Shown: positions 1 through 14,333 of the stretch, piece by piece
Position numbering within the stretch: the first letter of the stretch is position 1
Layout of the letters: each line of letters begins with the position of its first letter
Assembly (NCBI GenBank): GCA_026874595.1
Contig: CM049308.1
Span: 52,403,624-52,467,623 of the forward strand
From: Sipunculus nudus
Lineage: Eukaryota; Annelida; Sipuncula; Golfingiida; Sipunculidae
Length of the DNA stretch: 64,000 nucleotides
Direction of reading: 5' to 3'
Notes under the pieces: generated by a model
Told to the model about the DNA's origin: nothing
Database searches by the model: none
What the model saw: only the letters and a program-made list of their open reading frames with translations
Made by a program: the position numbers and the translations under genes

Positions 1-238
1 TGATGAATATCATTCAGCAATTTGTCACGCGCAGCGGTTGTTCGATGTGATGATCAAGAATGATGAAGATGAAAAAAAAAGATCGAAGCTTTCCTGTGAA
101 TATATAATATTCCACTAATTATTACGGTCAATTGAAAAAAAAATGAAACTCATCACTCTTATACTAACTTGAATGTGAATCAAATGACGGCTTTATTATT
201 ATTATTATTATTATTACAATTATAATAAAAGGCAAATA

Positions 239-288
<50 letters not shown>

Positions 289-3200
289 TTATTCATCTTT
301 TTATCATTAGAATATGGTAGAACTAGATAAGTAGCATGCTAAAAAATCGCGTCTTCACACTGTTATTCCATATCGCTCTCTTTCTGCATCAGTCCAGCAC
401 ATGATCCTCATCTCCACCATCACAACATGTCTTCTTGCACCGGCCATGCCTCTTTTTCTTCTTCTGTTTCTGCCTCCATTACCTGAGTAGTGAGAACAAA
501 ACAACTCACCATCTACAAAAAGAGGGTCGGTCCCATCTGATATAAATAGCAGTGTTTAGAAATGTATACTAATATAATATCCAAGCCACATAGACGTGAA
601 ACTCCAATCCTTGAATCAAAGAGGCAGGTACAACAGAAACGTTTCCTTTATTCCGTAAAACTATAGGTCCGTCAGAAAGTCGGATGGAGAACAACATAGG
701 AAACTGCATGAATGCATGACCCCTCACCAGTCAACAGGGCCGAACAACATACTTGTCTACATCAGTAGATGGGTCGTCAAGAAGGCCTTGATGAAGACTG
801 GTTGTGACCCATGTAGAGCTTCACTCGTCTCATCTCATCCGGGAACTAAGTATGAACATGCATTTATTTTCCTGAAGTTGTAAAGTAATGATGGCCTGTT
901 TTTTTTTTCCTTAGAAGGTTACGTTCGGGTAGTTTTCACTGCTGGTGACCACCTCAGGCACTGCAACTCGGATGTCACGACAGTTAGTATTTGCATAAAA
1001 ACTGCTGCACCTACAATCCAGATTCATGTCAGAGTTTGCACACAGTTGTACCAAATAATTTATACCGAGGAAGGCATGGACAACCACATCTTCACTCTCA
1101 TAAAGGTTATAGTCGGGAATTTCTACATCTGAGGAAATACCATATTGTAAAGCTACACAACCTTGTTACGGAACCTAATTACAACAGATCACGTAGTCGT
1201 GACGAGAAAAAATTTTGTTATGGAAATAAAAAAATCAGATTCTGTATTACTAGGCAGCGTGTAATGTCTAGGGGAATGAATAATGAAGTCATTGGTTTTT
1301 TTGTTAACAAATAATTATAATTTATTCTTAAAACAACCCTAACAATACAATACACTAAATCAATACAATTACGCAGTGTAATAAAGTGTACAGTGCCAGA
1401 TCGAGTGTCCAGATCCTTGGCTTTCTGGATACCAATAATGTAACAGCTTAACAAGTCCTTTTAAACATATAATCCAGATGAACGGTTCCCCTAAATCTTC
1501 TTAAAAAATAATAATCCAATGTAATCCCGAAAACAATCTGTTGTAATCCAAAAGTGAAGTTCTGGTAGTAATCTCAAAGGCAAACTGAAGCACTGCAACC
1601 AAGCTTTTGTGTCATTGCCTACATTTTAGTTAACTATTTTCCTACTTTTTCTTTTTATTTCTTTAAAGGTTAATCCTCTTGAAAAGGTGTTAGTAAGACT
1701 ATGTAAAATCCGTTACAATTTTCGAAGAAGATCTATAACTGCTGCAATTACTGGAAAGGTCCACAAACTGACTCACACTCTTCCGTGTCCGTGGGTATTT
1801 CTCTCTCTCTTCCTTGGGCCCTAACACAGCCCCTAATTTATAGCTTCTCATCCCAAAGCCTAGAAACTTCTATTTCACGAACATCACAAAGAACAATACA
1901 AGACGCGCTCATAGAGCGCGAATCAGCAAAGATTAGCACGAGCGCTGACTTTACACATCAGAACCCCACCCGTTGGCCGGGCCAACTCGCATGTCTCCCA
2001 ACTCGGCAACGAACCACGCCGGCCTAAGAGACACATGCAAGACCCCCGCGCACAATAAACCAGGCCCCGCCTAACACATATCAGAATGTCAACAGTGCAC
2101 AGAAAAAGATATGTATGTAACAACCTGAAGCTCCGTAAGATTACAGTCCACCAGAAGTACACAAAGAACATTATATTTTTTTAACACTTTTTATTTTTTC
2201 TGGACCCTTTCACTGAGATTTTTTTCTCTCCAAAAATTGATTACGGATTATAAGATCCCACCATAATGGATTTTCAAGTGCCGTTTCTGTGGGGAAAATT
2301 TGCCTAAAAATAAGACCCTTTTATCAGAAAAAGGTGTGTTGTCTGTAATTTGATTTGCTCCTATCATTGTAGAAGCAATATTGTATGTGAAAGATTCATC
2401 AGAACTCTATTTCCCTGTGAAAAAAAAATCATGAATCACTTGAATAAATTTAAACTAATTTTCAACTGAAAGGGTGAATCTTGTTACACAGCTCTCATAT
2501 TGCTGATGTGTGAAGAATAAGTTCATTTTAACTTTGTCTCATTTCAGTATTAATTTCAGAAGTGTTAATTAATCTAGTTCACAATCCTTTAAGAAGTAAT
2601 TTTGAAGTCATAATTTGCCGAGGTTTTTAAATGGCTGTTCTGCTGGGGATCTTCTAAAAATGGTTATTTTTGGTGTAAAGAAGACCTTTGATAAAATGAA
2701 GCTATCATGAAGTAATTATTTGATAAAAGAATAGTATATGTGTATTAAAATTGTATTATAACAGTAATATGTCAATAATTTGCCCAAACTTGTGATTTTA
2801 TTAATTCTATTGCGTGTTAAGGTCTAGGTTTGTATAGTTTTTTGAGTATAGAACACTTTTGAAACCTTAGATATACACAAACGGGCGTCTTGTCATAAAA
2901 TTTAAGTGAAGATAGTTTAACAAAACTTCCCTAAAAGCATGTTCCTTTGATTTGGGGCTATTAAATGAAGAGAAGCGGTGGTCGACCCGTCCTTCACGAC
3001 AATTAATAGGTACAACGGATTGATTATGATTCTATGCGTACTTAAAGCTTTTTCTTAGTTTAAACATTTTGTGATTTGCAGTTGATAAAAACATTTATTG
3101 GAACTTGGGCCTATTATATTAATGACAAAGAACGTAAAGAATTTGTTGGCTGCATTTCACAGGGTTTATTTTCATATTGCCAGCCGGTTATACTGACTAT

Positions 3201-5200
3201 TTAAGAGTGACAGTAGTTAGTAAATGTGAACTTTGTTGAAGAAAATGGACAAGTTAAAACTAAACTTGCAAATATTACAGACCTTGATCATGGACAGGCG
3301 GTGGGTGAGAACGATTTGGTTTTAAATGCCCTTGCTTTAGAAGGTCTACAGAGCCATTTTTTGCTGAGAAATACGTACGTGTTAATAAAGATGGCGCCTT
3401 TATTAATTTATGAAAGGACATTCATTAGATGAGATAGGAGACAAGGAGGACTTAATTATTATGCGGCAATGGCACTCTGTAGCTCACAACTTGTGACTGA
3501 AGGAGCAGCTGACGGTGGACCAGTTCCACAGAACATGGATGCCGCTAGCCTCTCTCGTGGGATGGCAGATTGACGGTGGTGGTTGAGGCTGACGGCACCC
3601 ATGGTCAAATGGAACTGGAATCAGCTATGATCATGTAAAACATTTGAAAAAATTAAATCGATAGCTATGCGTGTTCATCAGACTGAAATCGTACTCTCCA
3701 GGCACCATCATCCATTATATTTTAAGTAGAAATGCAAAGGAAGCAGTGCAGTGTAAGAATATGAAAGCTTTTGCAAAATATTTTTGATATATTTGAACAT
3801 GACCGCGTAGTGGCGTAATCACACCCACGGTTGAAGAGATCCAATGTTAATGACCTGCAGAGAACGAAGAAAAAGTGTTCGAAAAGAACGTGGTGGGATG
3901 GGATATTTTTTTTATTGATACCATCGGTGTTTGATGGAATTTTTGTTAAATTTAAACTGCAACGACAAACGCATGCGTATTTGTGAGGATCTGAATTATA
4001 ACTATCTGAATTATTAACTTATTTACTTCGATGAATTACGGATTGTCATTGTATTGGGCATAGTGGACCCTAGTTTCCGTAGCCGCCGACAGCGACGCAA
4101 CAGGTTTCAGGTAACTGTTGCGTTTGTCGCCGGCCCACCGAGGGGCTAACTGGGGTTTATAGCACGATACCATTTGTTACGCTTAGAAAAGGAAATGGAA
4201 TAAAAATATTTCCTATGGTGTTAATATACAATTGTTCACATTATGTTGTACGTCGATAGGCCTGTAATAATAAATAATCATTCTCAAAAGCATGAAGCAA
4301 CTATAACATCAACAACTGATTTATTTTTACAGATTGAGAATAGTGGTGAGAATAAAAAAGTCATTTTTTTAGGGGTCAAATATACAATACACATAGATGT
4401 AATGGACCATACACATAGACGTACTGAACATTAATCAATGGATATATGTTGAATTTTACGGTTGCGTATGGAGTGTTATAATCACAGTTAACTGATAATC
4501 ACAACTGAGGAGTCCATTCTTTTGGGCTATAGTTCCTGTAGAATAATGAGAACTATACAAACGTTTAAGTATCACGGTTTTCTGTGTCAATTGAAACGCT
4601 TTCTAATAATCAAGAATCACAGTTAAGGCGCATCTTCCCATCCTCCATTTGCTTATTGAATATATGTCCATTTTTCAAATGGCTTCCTCTGCCTGCATAT
4701 TTGTTTTGATGGAGCAAATATATTAAAATGGTTGTGTATTTTTTCCTTCAAATACTTTAATGAGCTTCGTAGAAGGAGATGGACAATGAGTTATAGTTTA
4801 AATGATTTAGGATGTCTATTGAATCCATCATTTAGGCCATACTTATTTAATTTTTCGTTTCTCAGACCTGCCGACCCTAAGTTGTGACAATTTGGAAAAT
4901 AAATATGTGTCCCTGTCGTTATTTTTTTGCCGCCTTTATAAAATGTGTCCATGGGTCGTGATATAAATCCCCTAAAAAAGTCAACTCGCAGTCACCTTCT
5001 ATAAAATGCGACCCACACGACAGATCTAGAGTCGGTCATTTTTAAAGTAACCGCATTTACCGTGCCCATGGTTGGTGAAACATATCCCTTGTCTTTCTCA
5101 TGATCATCTAAAATCCGAGGATCTGTCTAGATAAAAAGATTTTCGTCGGAAATCTTCCTCAAGTCAAACCGTTCAAATGTTCTCCTTCATACTTTCACGT
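1..5200. other. host intergenic DNA, no gene supported
   Basis: AT-rich host sequence. Open frames here are short, lack splice context and look like chance. An (ATT)n tract lies near 192-216 and an (AT)n tract at 239-286. An imperfect hairpin lies near 4085-4132, with complementary GCAACAG and CTGTTGC arms and GC-rich extensions. I see nothing else that can be named. Confidence 0.6.
239..286. repeat. (AT)n microsatellite
   Basis: Uninterrupted AT dinucleotide run of about 46 bases preceded by an (ATT)n tract. It has no coding content. Confidence 0.95.
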
Positions 5201-5684
5201 TTCATCACGATCTTACCCGATTTCAGTTTTATGTTCTTCTTGTAATGATGGACCGCTTACGTTCGAAAACATTAAAGGTGCTGACTGTAATATATTATAT
5301 CAGCAGGGATTGTAATATTTTCCACAAGGTGTCCGAAAAAGTCTGGCTTTTGAATGGTTCTGCCGAGCTCCGTTTCGGATGCCACCTCAACGCAGGGTCA
5401 CGATCGAACGATTGTGACATTCTTGACATCGCGTGGAAAATCCTCTGTAGACGAGGAATCATTAGGCCGAAGGCGGAAAAAGTCGACTTATTTAAATCCC
5501 TTCGTTAAAATGGCTGCGAACATGTGACTACGAGGTTGTGATTATGGAAATTCTGGATGTAAACAGCTACTTTCGATAATTTGGATAACCGATCGCTGTG
5601 TGCATCCTTGAAGCATCGCATTTGAGAGCACAGGAATTGTTGCACACGGACAATTTCCCGCCATGAAATCACATGAGTGAAACT

Positions 5685-5805
5685 TAACGCGCATGCGCGT
5701 AGTATACTATGAATCTCTGATTGGCTCTCTTTCCAGGGCTGCTGAGCGAGGTCTCTTTCCGCCAATCGCGTCGAAGCCCTGACAGGTCGTCATATGCAAA
5801 TAAAC
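5685..5805. promoter_or_regulatory. possible host promoter: NRF1-like palindrome, two CCAAT boxes, octamer
   Basis: The sequence shows CGCGCATGCGCG near 5690 (an NRF1-type palindrome), ATTGGCT near 5720, its complement GCCAATC near 5760, and ATGCAAAT near 5795, all within about 110 bp. The spacing resembles compact animal promoters, including histone-type ones. No convincing downstream coding exon was found, so this is only a candidate. Confidence 0.3.
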
Positions 5806-5829
5806 TCTTAACACTGAATCAAATATCCG

Positions 5830-8800
5830 CGTGATGGAAATGCTAAAAATAGCACTTGGCACCTGTGTGTTGTTTACAGGGTGGCAAATACCGCGTTATA
5901 TACCGCTACCACGTTATACCGCTATTTTAAGGGCTCCGAAGCGTTTATCAAGTGACAGATGTACGAACCTTGTTGCAAAACATTCTGAAATATTGTTCAT
6001 CAATATATACTTACGTCTGATATATTTGTTTTTATTAGCTTGAATTTTTTTGCAATTGTTTACATTTCTGAGGGGTAAAGTATTACCTCATTTGATATAT
6101 TTGATTAAATTTCTGATGGGTATATTTTTACCAGATTTTTTATACAGTATTTTTTATTTAGTGTTTCTTTTTTTTTTTCAATGATTGACAACAAATAGAT
6201 CCTATCTTAAAGCGGATTCAGTGATATTTTAAATAAGAAGGACTTTGCTTATTTTCTGACTGGGTGACCCTGATGAACCTTGATATTGCTTAAATGTGCG
6301 TTTGTGTTTGAATTGCATATTTCATGGCTATTTTCATTTGCGTGAACTTTTCTTTATTTATTGTAAGCTTTGTATTTCCACTGACCATATAACATACTTC
6401 AAAATTAACAGTTAATTTTGCAACCTGTACAGGCCATTTTAAACTTTCCAGCTGTTTTAGTAAGAAAGTGGACGGATTGTTTTTTCAAAAATGTTAATTT
6501 TGTGGAAATTATTAATTTAAATCGATAAAAGTTTATTTAAAAAGTAGAAAATCATGATTTTTTTTAGAAAAGTTTAATTTTTACCAGCCCTTCCAGAACA
6601 ATTCATCAAAGACCACGTGCACTAAAAACAAGACCAGCTGTGACAATGAAACTTACAAGCTGGGATTGTACATTTCAATGCCCTAGATGTTCCATGAGTC
6701 ACGTGATATTGGCGACTCCCATTATCCCTGGAAAATGTTCAGTCGATCTGTTTCCATCGAGTGTCATGTACAAATGTTTCATTAGAGAAAATTACAAATG
6801 ACAAGAGTCACTGAAAAAAAACTTTCTTTAAATGCTGGTACCACACCCATAAAGGACTTAAAACAAACTGTGAAAGCTTGAAATTATCAAAGGGTGTCAT
6901 GTTGCTGTCTCACAAAATGGTGATTTTATTTATGACTCCTATAAAGAAAATGTTGTATATGACGTGCCCATTAAACAAAATTAGTCAAAGTAAATTTTCA
7001 TAGTGTTGTCATTCACAATACATATTTTTCTTTAATTGAATTATATCAGATATTTGTACGTACGAATATTATTAAATATAGCCTATAGTTCATAAAGATT
7101 CCAATCTTCTAAATTTTATTGGATCTCAGCTGTAGCGATGACCTTGTATGTGGATTTATCCATCAGTCTGTCTGTACGTGTGTCTGTTATTATTATATTT
7201 GGAATCTTGTATATCCTGAGTTCTGAACAGGGCAAGTGGAATTGTTATATTAGGATTGTTGCATAATTGCGTACTGTTATAATGTAATGAAATAACTGAA
7301 TGTCTAAACTATTTGTTAATAATCTACATCATATCTGTGAAGACAATTCTTTAGTGTGCCACATTTCTGCCACATTATGTTAATTCGAGTAAGCATTTAA
7401 CTATGTAAAACTTGTACTTTTAAGGTCAGTTTAATGTTTTTATTACATGATCATTCCACCTGGTACAGCAGTCCTGAATATCGGAGGTGAAAAAATGTCA
7501 CTTTCTGTTTCCATCAGTTACGTCATCATTTCTCTAATACAATAATCATGTGGTAACATTTAATTCATTGGACTGATTTCTTATGAGATTATGCAATCAG
7601 TTATTTTTACGAAAAATAGACTATCGGTCTTTAGTAATTGCTATATAATCACCCGAAGTATATCGTTTTAACTTTTTTTATATTGCAACTGGTTATCTAA
7701 AAAAGGTTACATATAAGAACATAACACCATTTTGTTGGACTAATGTTTTAACAATAGACAAATAGTAAATGATATGTTTCCGGTGATTTCTCGTGGAGTT
7801 ATTACCTGCATAGGCAGACTACACATTTAGAACTGCTGCTTGGTAAACTCACCTTTTTCTTTATCAGTTGTAACCAAACATCTTTACTAATACTACCTAT
7901 AAGCACCTTTAGAAGGCCTATCTAGAACACGAAGAACCGTTTTTACAGTAAAAATTATACAAGCTGCAGGAACATTCATCTTATGAAGCTGCCCCACTCA
8001 ACAAATTGGCAAGAGAAGCAGCCAGGTCCTGTTTTACTGATTCTTAGCTATGAGGCGTCTACGACTGTGGCCCTATCATTCACAATTCTTCTTCACTGAA
8101 TTCATTTTATTCTCTCCCGTCATTTTGTTATTGGTTGTTAAGGTCCATTAACCTGTGAACCAGTTAAAGCACATATAAAACAACTATTTGTAAGGTGGTT
8201 CTCAATAGTGAGCAATATATAGTAAACTCACTTATAATAAACCAATATATGTTCCTACTGTAAAGTGTCAAACGGTACAATATTTTAGTTTACAACCAAA
8301 TTATAAATGGTTCCTATTTTACACATTTATACACCATGTATCTGGAAATATAACTCATGTAATTGTTGTGTGACACATATTACATTATTTTCACAGCTAC
8401 AGATAAAACTGTTATCGAATGTGTAGCAGATGAAAACTGCTCACGTCACAGATAACCACCGTGTATGTCTGCCCGAAGAACAGCTAACACATGGAGAGGA
8501 AGGTTGGCACTGCCCCACCAAAACCAGGGGGAAATTCCTTGGTGTTGCCATACGCAGCAGTAACACCTACCAAAACAGTGAACAGGGTGCGAGGGTGCTC
8601 AGGAATATGTCTCTAGAGAGTGGTTTCACCAATCCTTTACCCCTCTCACAAAAATACCAGGTACCATATGTGATGGCACTAATAGATAATCCGTAGGAGC
8701 AAAAAGTAACTGATATTACAATAGTTTAAGGAGAAGTGGAATTAATTACATTAAATAAATTCTTCAAAGTATAGACGACCAAAATTCAGATATTTCAGCT

Positions 8801-11334
8801 GAAACGCGATGTCCATGAATAATGCCATGGAATAGATTCAAAGTTGAAAGGCTTTTATTCACTGCATATAGTGAAGCTGACGTTCCACGTTTAATTATAT
8901 TAATATCCTAAATATTTTACAATGAATGAAAAACAAGACTGCAAATTTTACCTGTTCAAAGAGATAAAAGTGAATATATTTTTGTTTTACTTCTTGCTGG
9001 TATGCATAATGGCCAAGTCCCAAGGTTCAACACAATAAATGACTACTAACAAAAAAAAAAATCCACAGAATATATATAGAACGGAAAAAAACGGGGCTCT
9101 TTGATACCTCCCGGCCACCAATAGCACCAGTTCGACAGCCATGTCCATCGATGCCAGTTCATTCACTTCAAGTTTAACTAAACCTACTGTAACCACCACA
9201 ACCAATGGCTGTTCTTCAGTGTCACCACTCGCTTCGCATGCTGCAAATACATTCAACTTCTCCAAACGTCACAAGATCGGAGACTCCGCGATCAGTTAAG
9301 AATCAATCAATCCAGTCCTGTATCGCCGCCTTTACTTACGTACCTAACTTCTACTCCTCATGGGGACCTCTTAATCACTCGCCGCGACATGTCTCATCAT
9401 TTCCATAAACTTTCGAATAATCTTGATTAACGTGCCACGGAGCAGAAAGAATACTTCAGCAGCTGCATTACTCCTCGAATTCCATGTCATCAAATCTACA
9501 GCAACTTGTCCAGTGTCATCAAGACTACAATTCTAACCTGTAACTTTATAACCAATTAACATATTTAATTGAACTAAGGATAACTTAGATACCAATCAAA
9601 ATGTTTAACTGAACTAAAGGAACAACTTCAGGCTCTGAATTTTCATACTTCGTAGAATCTGGGGACATTAGATTCCTAAGAAGGGGGTACGAATCTATGG
9701 GGACATTATATTCCTAAGAAGGGGACAATGTTACAAAACAACATTTTTAAAAAATTTAGTCTGGTGATTATTTGGTGGCATAGTCGTACTAATATGACTT
9801 AAAAATCATAGTAAGCTGTATTTACTGGTTAGAGTGACAAGTGATTGAACTTCTTGTCAAAACGTAAACGTTGTTCTGTTTATTGAGTTAAACAGACTTG
9901 GTTAGGGTTATACCATATATGTTTTAGCAACGGGAATCTAGTTGATGGTAATGCAGATTAAAACGTATCTTAATTGGTCATACGAACCTCTGCAAAAACC
10001 GTATACTTCGTGGTCACACCTGCTATCGAAACTCAATATTCCACTATTTTTCAGCAGCACGTCTTAAATTACCGCTTCAAGGAAAGCTGCTGGCCATCCC
10101 GTTTTTTGTGAAGAGGGATATTGCTAAGAGGTACGGATTCAGGATTGTATCTCGCCGATTTCGGCTATCATATACTGGGAATTATTGATCAGATATGGTA
10201 TGTTTGTAGGGTTAAAGTTATATCTTAACGACTTATCTTAATCTGCAGCTGACAGTAGGAACCATACTGAAACACCTAAATACTTGAAGATAAAATATTT
10301 ACTTCGCCATAGGCAATTCAAGGAAAATGCTCGACGGAAGAAGCGTTTCGTTATTTACACAAAAGGATGATAAGAGTGTTCTTTTGATGTTTGAAAAGCG
10401 TTCGACTCAAACGATCAAAGTTTTAAAGTAACACTATATACTTCACATTACCGTACTTAATTTTATCCTTGTTCTATCAAAATTATGACCGTTCTTTATA
10501 CCCCTGGATGGCAAGTGAGTATAAGAGACTGGAGAGGAGGTTTAATGACTTGCAAGAAAGGCACTCTAGTCCATGAGGGGTGCGTGTGAAGGCCTCTAGT
10601 ACAGGAGGAGTGCTCGAGAAAGTGTGAATGACAGGCTGGTGTGAGAGAATGTGTATTGGAAGAGAGGTTAGCATACGTGCGGAGCGACTATCTGCGTTGT
10701 TTTCAGGGAGGCAAGTCTAAAAGTGAAATTAGAGGAATGTATATGGAGCTGATTGTTATATATGTGCATGTGTGATTGAAGGTCTGGGAAAGTGTGGATG
10801 GGTTGCTCAGAGAATGATGTATAAATGTAGAGCATTAGTGATTTGAATGACTGCTTGTTTCATGTAGATCGGGGTGCAAGTGTACTTTTCGTCACGCGTA
10901 GTGAAATGTACAACAAACGCAGGTTACAGCTGATCCTGTTAACAACAACAATATATATAAATAAATTACCCGCTCTCTGGGAAATGAAAGAGTAACCAAT
11001 TAGTATTTATGAGAAAAAAAAGCATTCGAAAAAGGGAAATAGATCTGAGGAACATTTAAGTGTATTCCTTGATTTATCTAGGCGTTTGACACAGTGATAC
11101 AAATCATATCTTCATTTATGTGCGACAAAGCAGTGAAGAAACCAAACAAAAAAAAAACCCAATAGGACCACCTACGAATACATGAACACGATAACATAAA
11201 GGTTCAGCTGAAATTCGTGAGGTGTCAGGGACGACTTTGAAGGAAAATGGGTTTTCTGCGATCAACCTTTCTAATCCGGATATTATGACGGATTTATCAG
11301 AACATTAGTTACAGGTAGGTAAATTTGTCGTAAT

Positions 11335-11373
<39 letters not shown>

Positions 11374-13239
11374 CATAATGTTTCATGATAAGACTTTTGG
11401 TACGTCACCATTGTGGCTAAAAAAAATTGAGCTCATTGTATATGATTGGATTTTCCCGGAAATCGAAGGCAAGATATAACATTAATATTCCTGCCGAGTT
11501 CAGTTAACACGGCGACACCACAAAGTAGCCCAGTGACCTCTGGCCATATTAAATATGGCGTGGATAATTCCTCATAATCAGGTGAGATAATCTATTGGCA
11601 GGCAGATATTAATAGGGAGTTATGTGCCCTCACCAGCTGTACATGACAGCGAACGAAGTGTGCTCCAGCAGTTTATACTTGAATTTAGGAACCGGAACAA
11701 GGTTTATACAAGTGACCAATTGTGATAGGACTCAGCGGTCAGTCCTTAAAAAGCAAAACAGAAGGTGTCACATTTGACCTGGGTTATAGGCCGGATGCCG
11801 ACAGTGTAAGTCCCAGACACGCACCCAAACGTTCCGTAGCACTACGTCAGTAGTCTCACCGTTCAAGTAAACGGTTACACTGACGTCACGTCTACAGGCG
11901 GCAGTGACGGCCCAACCACGGGTACTCCTCGGCAGGACGAGTTGGTCGAAATATATCTTCAGTACGCCGAGGAGTACGACCGTCTCGTTTGGGAGAGCCA
12001 AATTAATGAAAAAATGAGATTTAAAAGTGTTTTTAGAGTACTGTACTGTAACTTTCATGGTAAAATTGTAAACTACGTCATCAATATTATTAATGTATTT
12101 TAGACTAATACCGTCAAGATACTGTTTATTAAATTGATTTCTAAATCTTATCAGTCATAGTAGTTTTTTAGTATATAATGTGCACCAACACAACAGATTA
12201 TATCAGTAACGCAGTAAAAGTAAAATCTAAAAATGTACTTGTTTTCTAACTACATTTATTAAACTTAAAGCAGTTACAGCCACCAAGTAGTTCTCTTATA
12301 AATTTAACTCTTGGTCTGTGGTCCTTGCAGCTGAGGAGGTCAGAACATCAAATTGTCATAAAAAGAAATGGATGACTGAAGGCTGTTTTCTTATGTATTT
12401 GTATTGTATTTCAATATAGAGAAACAACAGTGATATCAAGAGTAACAGCGGGTACGCCTCTTGCAGTAAATGGGTAGAAAGACTACCAAATTGACAAGTG
12501 TTAGACAAGATGGCTTATCCGTTCCTCGTTTTTGACTACAAAGAAATGTTGGTAGAAAGGCTGGCACCCCTGCCATGCTAGTGTAAAGGTATGGGCTATT
12601 GGGCATTGGTAAATAACGAACCCTGGAGGCTTTTCATATAATTGTAAAAATTATTTAACAAATATTTTGTTTGCATCGGAGAAGACGATTTTTAGCTTAA
12701 AAGTTTTCCCTGTAAAATGCAAGTCGATTAAGATGCATGCTGACTTGTGCATACAAATTAGAAATACTGCGTAGGGCCAACACTGGACTACGCTTTAGCT
12801 TAAAGGGTTTGCAAAAAAATGTTAACCTAAATACGTTTGAAATGTGTATGTCAGGCAATTTGTTTTAAAAAGTAGATGGGTACATTCTCTGAGTAGATGT
12901 AGACATCTATTTTACATGTTATTTGTAGTATGCATAATTCTCTCTTTTGGTTAAATAGGCGTATAAGCTTTTGGTTAAAGTAAATGCTTGCTTATCAAAT
13001 AACACAAAATTAAAAATGACTCGTGTCCTAAATATATTTTGATATATGGGAATTTTCTGCAAGAGAATTTTATTTCTCTTTTAATGGCAAGGTTTAAGAA
13101 AAAATACTAAACTTTTTCTGATTATTTCCTTCAGAATTATTTTAGTTGTAAATTTAGGCTACCTTAGCTGCATGAAAACTTTGTAATTAGCAAACCATGT
13201 TTGGTATCAGTCCATCACTACATTTGTTTGGCCATTTCA

Positions 13240-13289
<50 letters not shown>

Positions 13290-14330
13290 TTCTCTTTTGT
13301 GGCCCACTTTTCTCTATTATTGAGGGGGGGGGGGACACATGTAACACCATTTTCATAAATCAAATCTGACTTGAGATTACAGTGACACTAGACATCCTCC
13401 GTATAGAGAAGATGGATGGACCAAGAAACCAGCGAGTTCACTTCAGAAAAAAAGCAATAAGAATTTCCTGGAATAGAAACTCCGAAGATTAGAAGTAAAA
13501 GCTTAAAATTCGTGAGATAAATATACTGAGTAAAGAAAGAAGGCCAGTGAAAATTGTAAAAGCGGTATACTGCACTGAATCTTAGACCTAACCAAGGCAT
13601 TCGAAACTGTTAACCTACGTCACCAGACTTACGGGCATGGCACACCCCACATTTTAAATAAAAGAACACTTATAAGAAGTGGTTTTTTGCTCTCTAGTAA
13701 CACTGCATTACAACAGTTATATGCATTTTTTAAAATTATGCCCACAGATTGTTTCAAATGAAGTATGATTCAAGTATGAAAGCAATCGACAGTATATGCA
13801 ATAGGTTTAGGTATTTTTTGTTGTTGTTTCAATGTATTTTATATATTTTTTTTCTGCAACCCAAGTTAATATATATAATGTATATATAGGCAGAATAATA
13901 AAAATAATCTTTATGTATTTCAAAAATACAAATTTACAGGCAGAGAACTTGTACACGAAGGCAAAACCCAAAACAGTCGGAAACCGTCAAAAAGCTCCGA
14001 GGCCTGACAAGGAACATTATTGTCATTATTATTATTATTATATTATTATTATTATTATTATAATATTGTGAAGGGTGGCCTGTACCAGAATAAGAATTCT
14101 GTTATAAGCAGGGCCCTCTTCCAAGATATACAAGATATTATAAACAATGGATAATAAAAATACATAAAATAAAAATACATGAAAGTTTATGTACAATGCG
14201 AAATATAAAAGACATAATGAGACTGTAAAATCTTTACAAAGGAATGATAATATCATAAAATTAATAAAAGGGACGGTACTAACAGCGGTAAGAGCAACGA
14301 TTACATCTAGAACAATTTCGTGCTGTGATA
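5830..14330. other. host intergenic DNA, no gene supported
   Basis: AT-rich host DNA with (AT)n at about 11337-11369 and 13242-13288, a run of about 11 G at 13324-13334, a short direct repeat (ggggacatta..attcctaagaagggg) at about 9660-9726, and an (ATT)n tract at 14020-14062. The longest open frames are under 100 codons and have no recognisable domain. Confidence 0.6.
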
Positions 14331-14333
14331 AGA

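Noticed and set aside
991-1314. 107-aa open frame in the left host flank
   Set aside because: No motif, splice context or composition of a real protein; chance frame.
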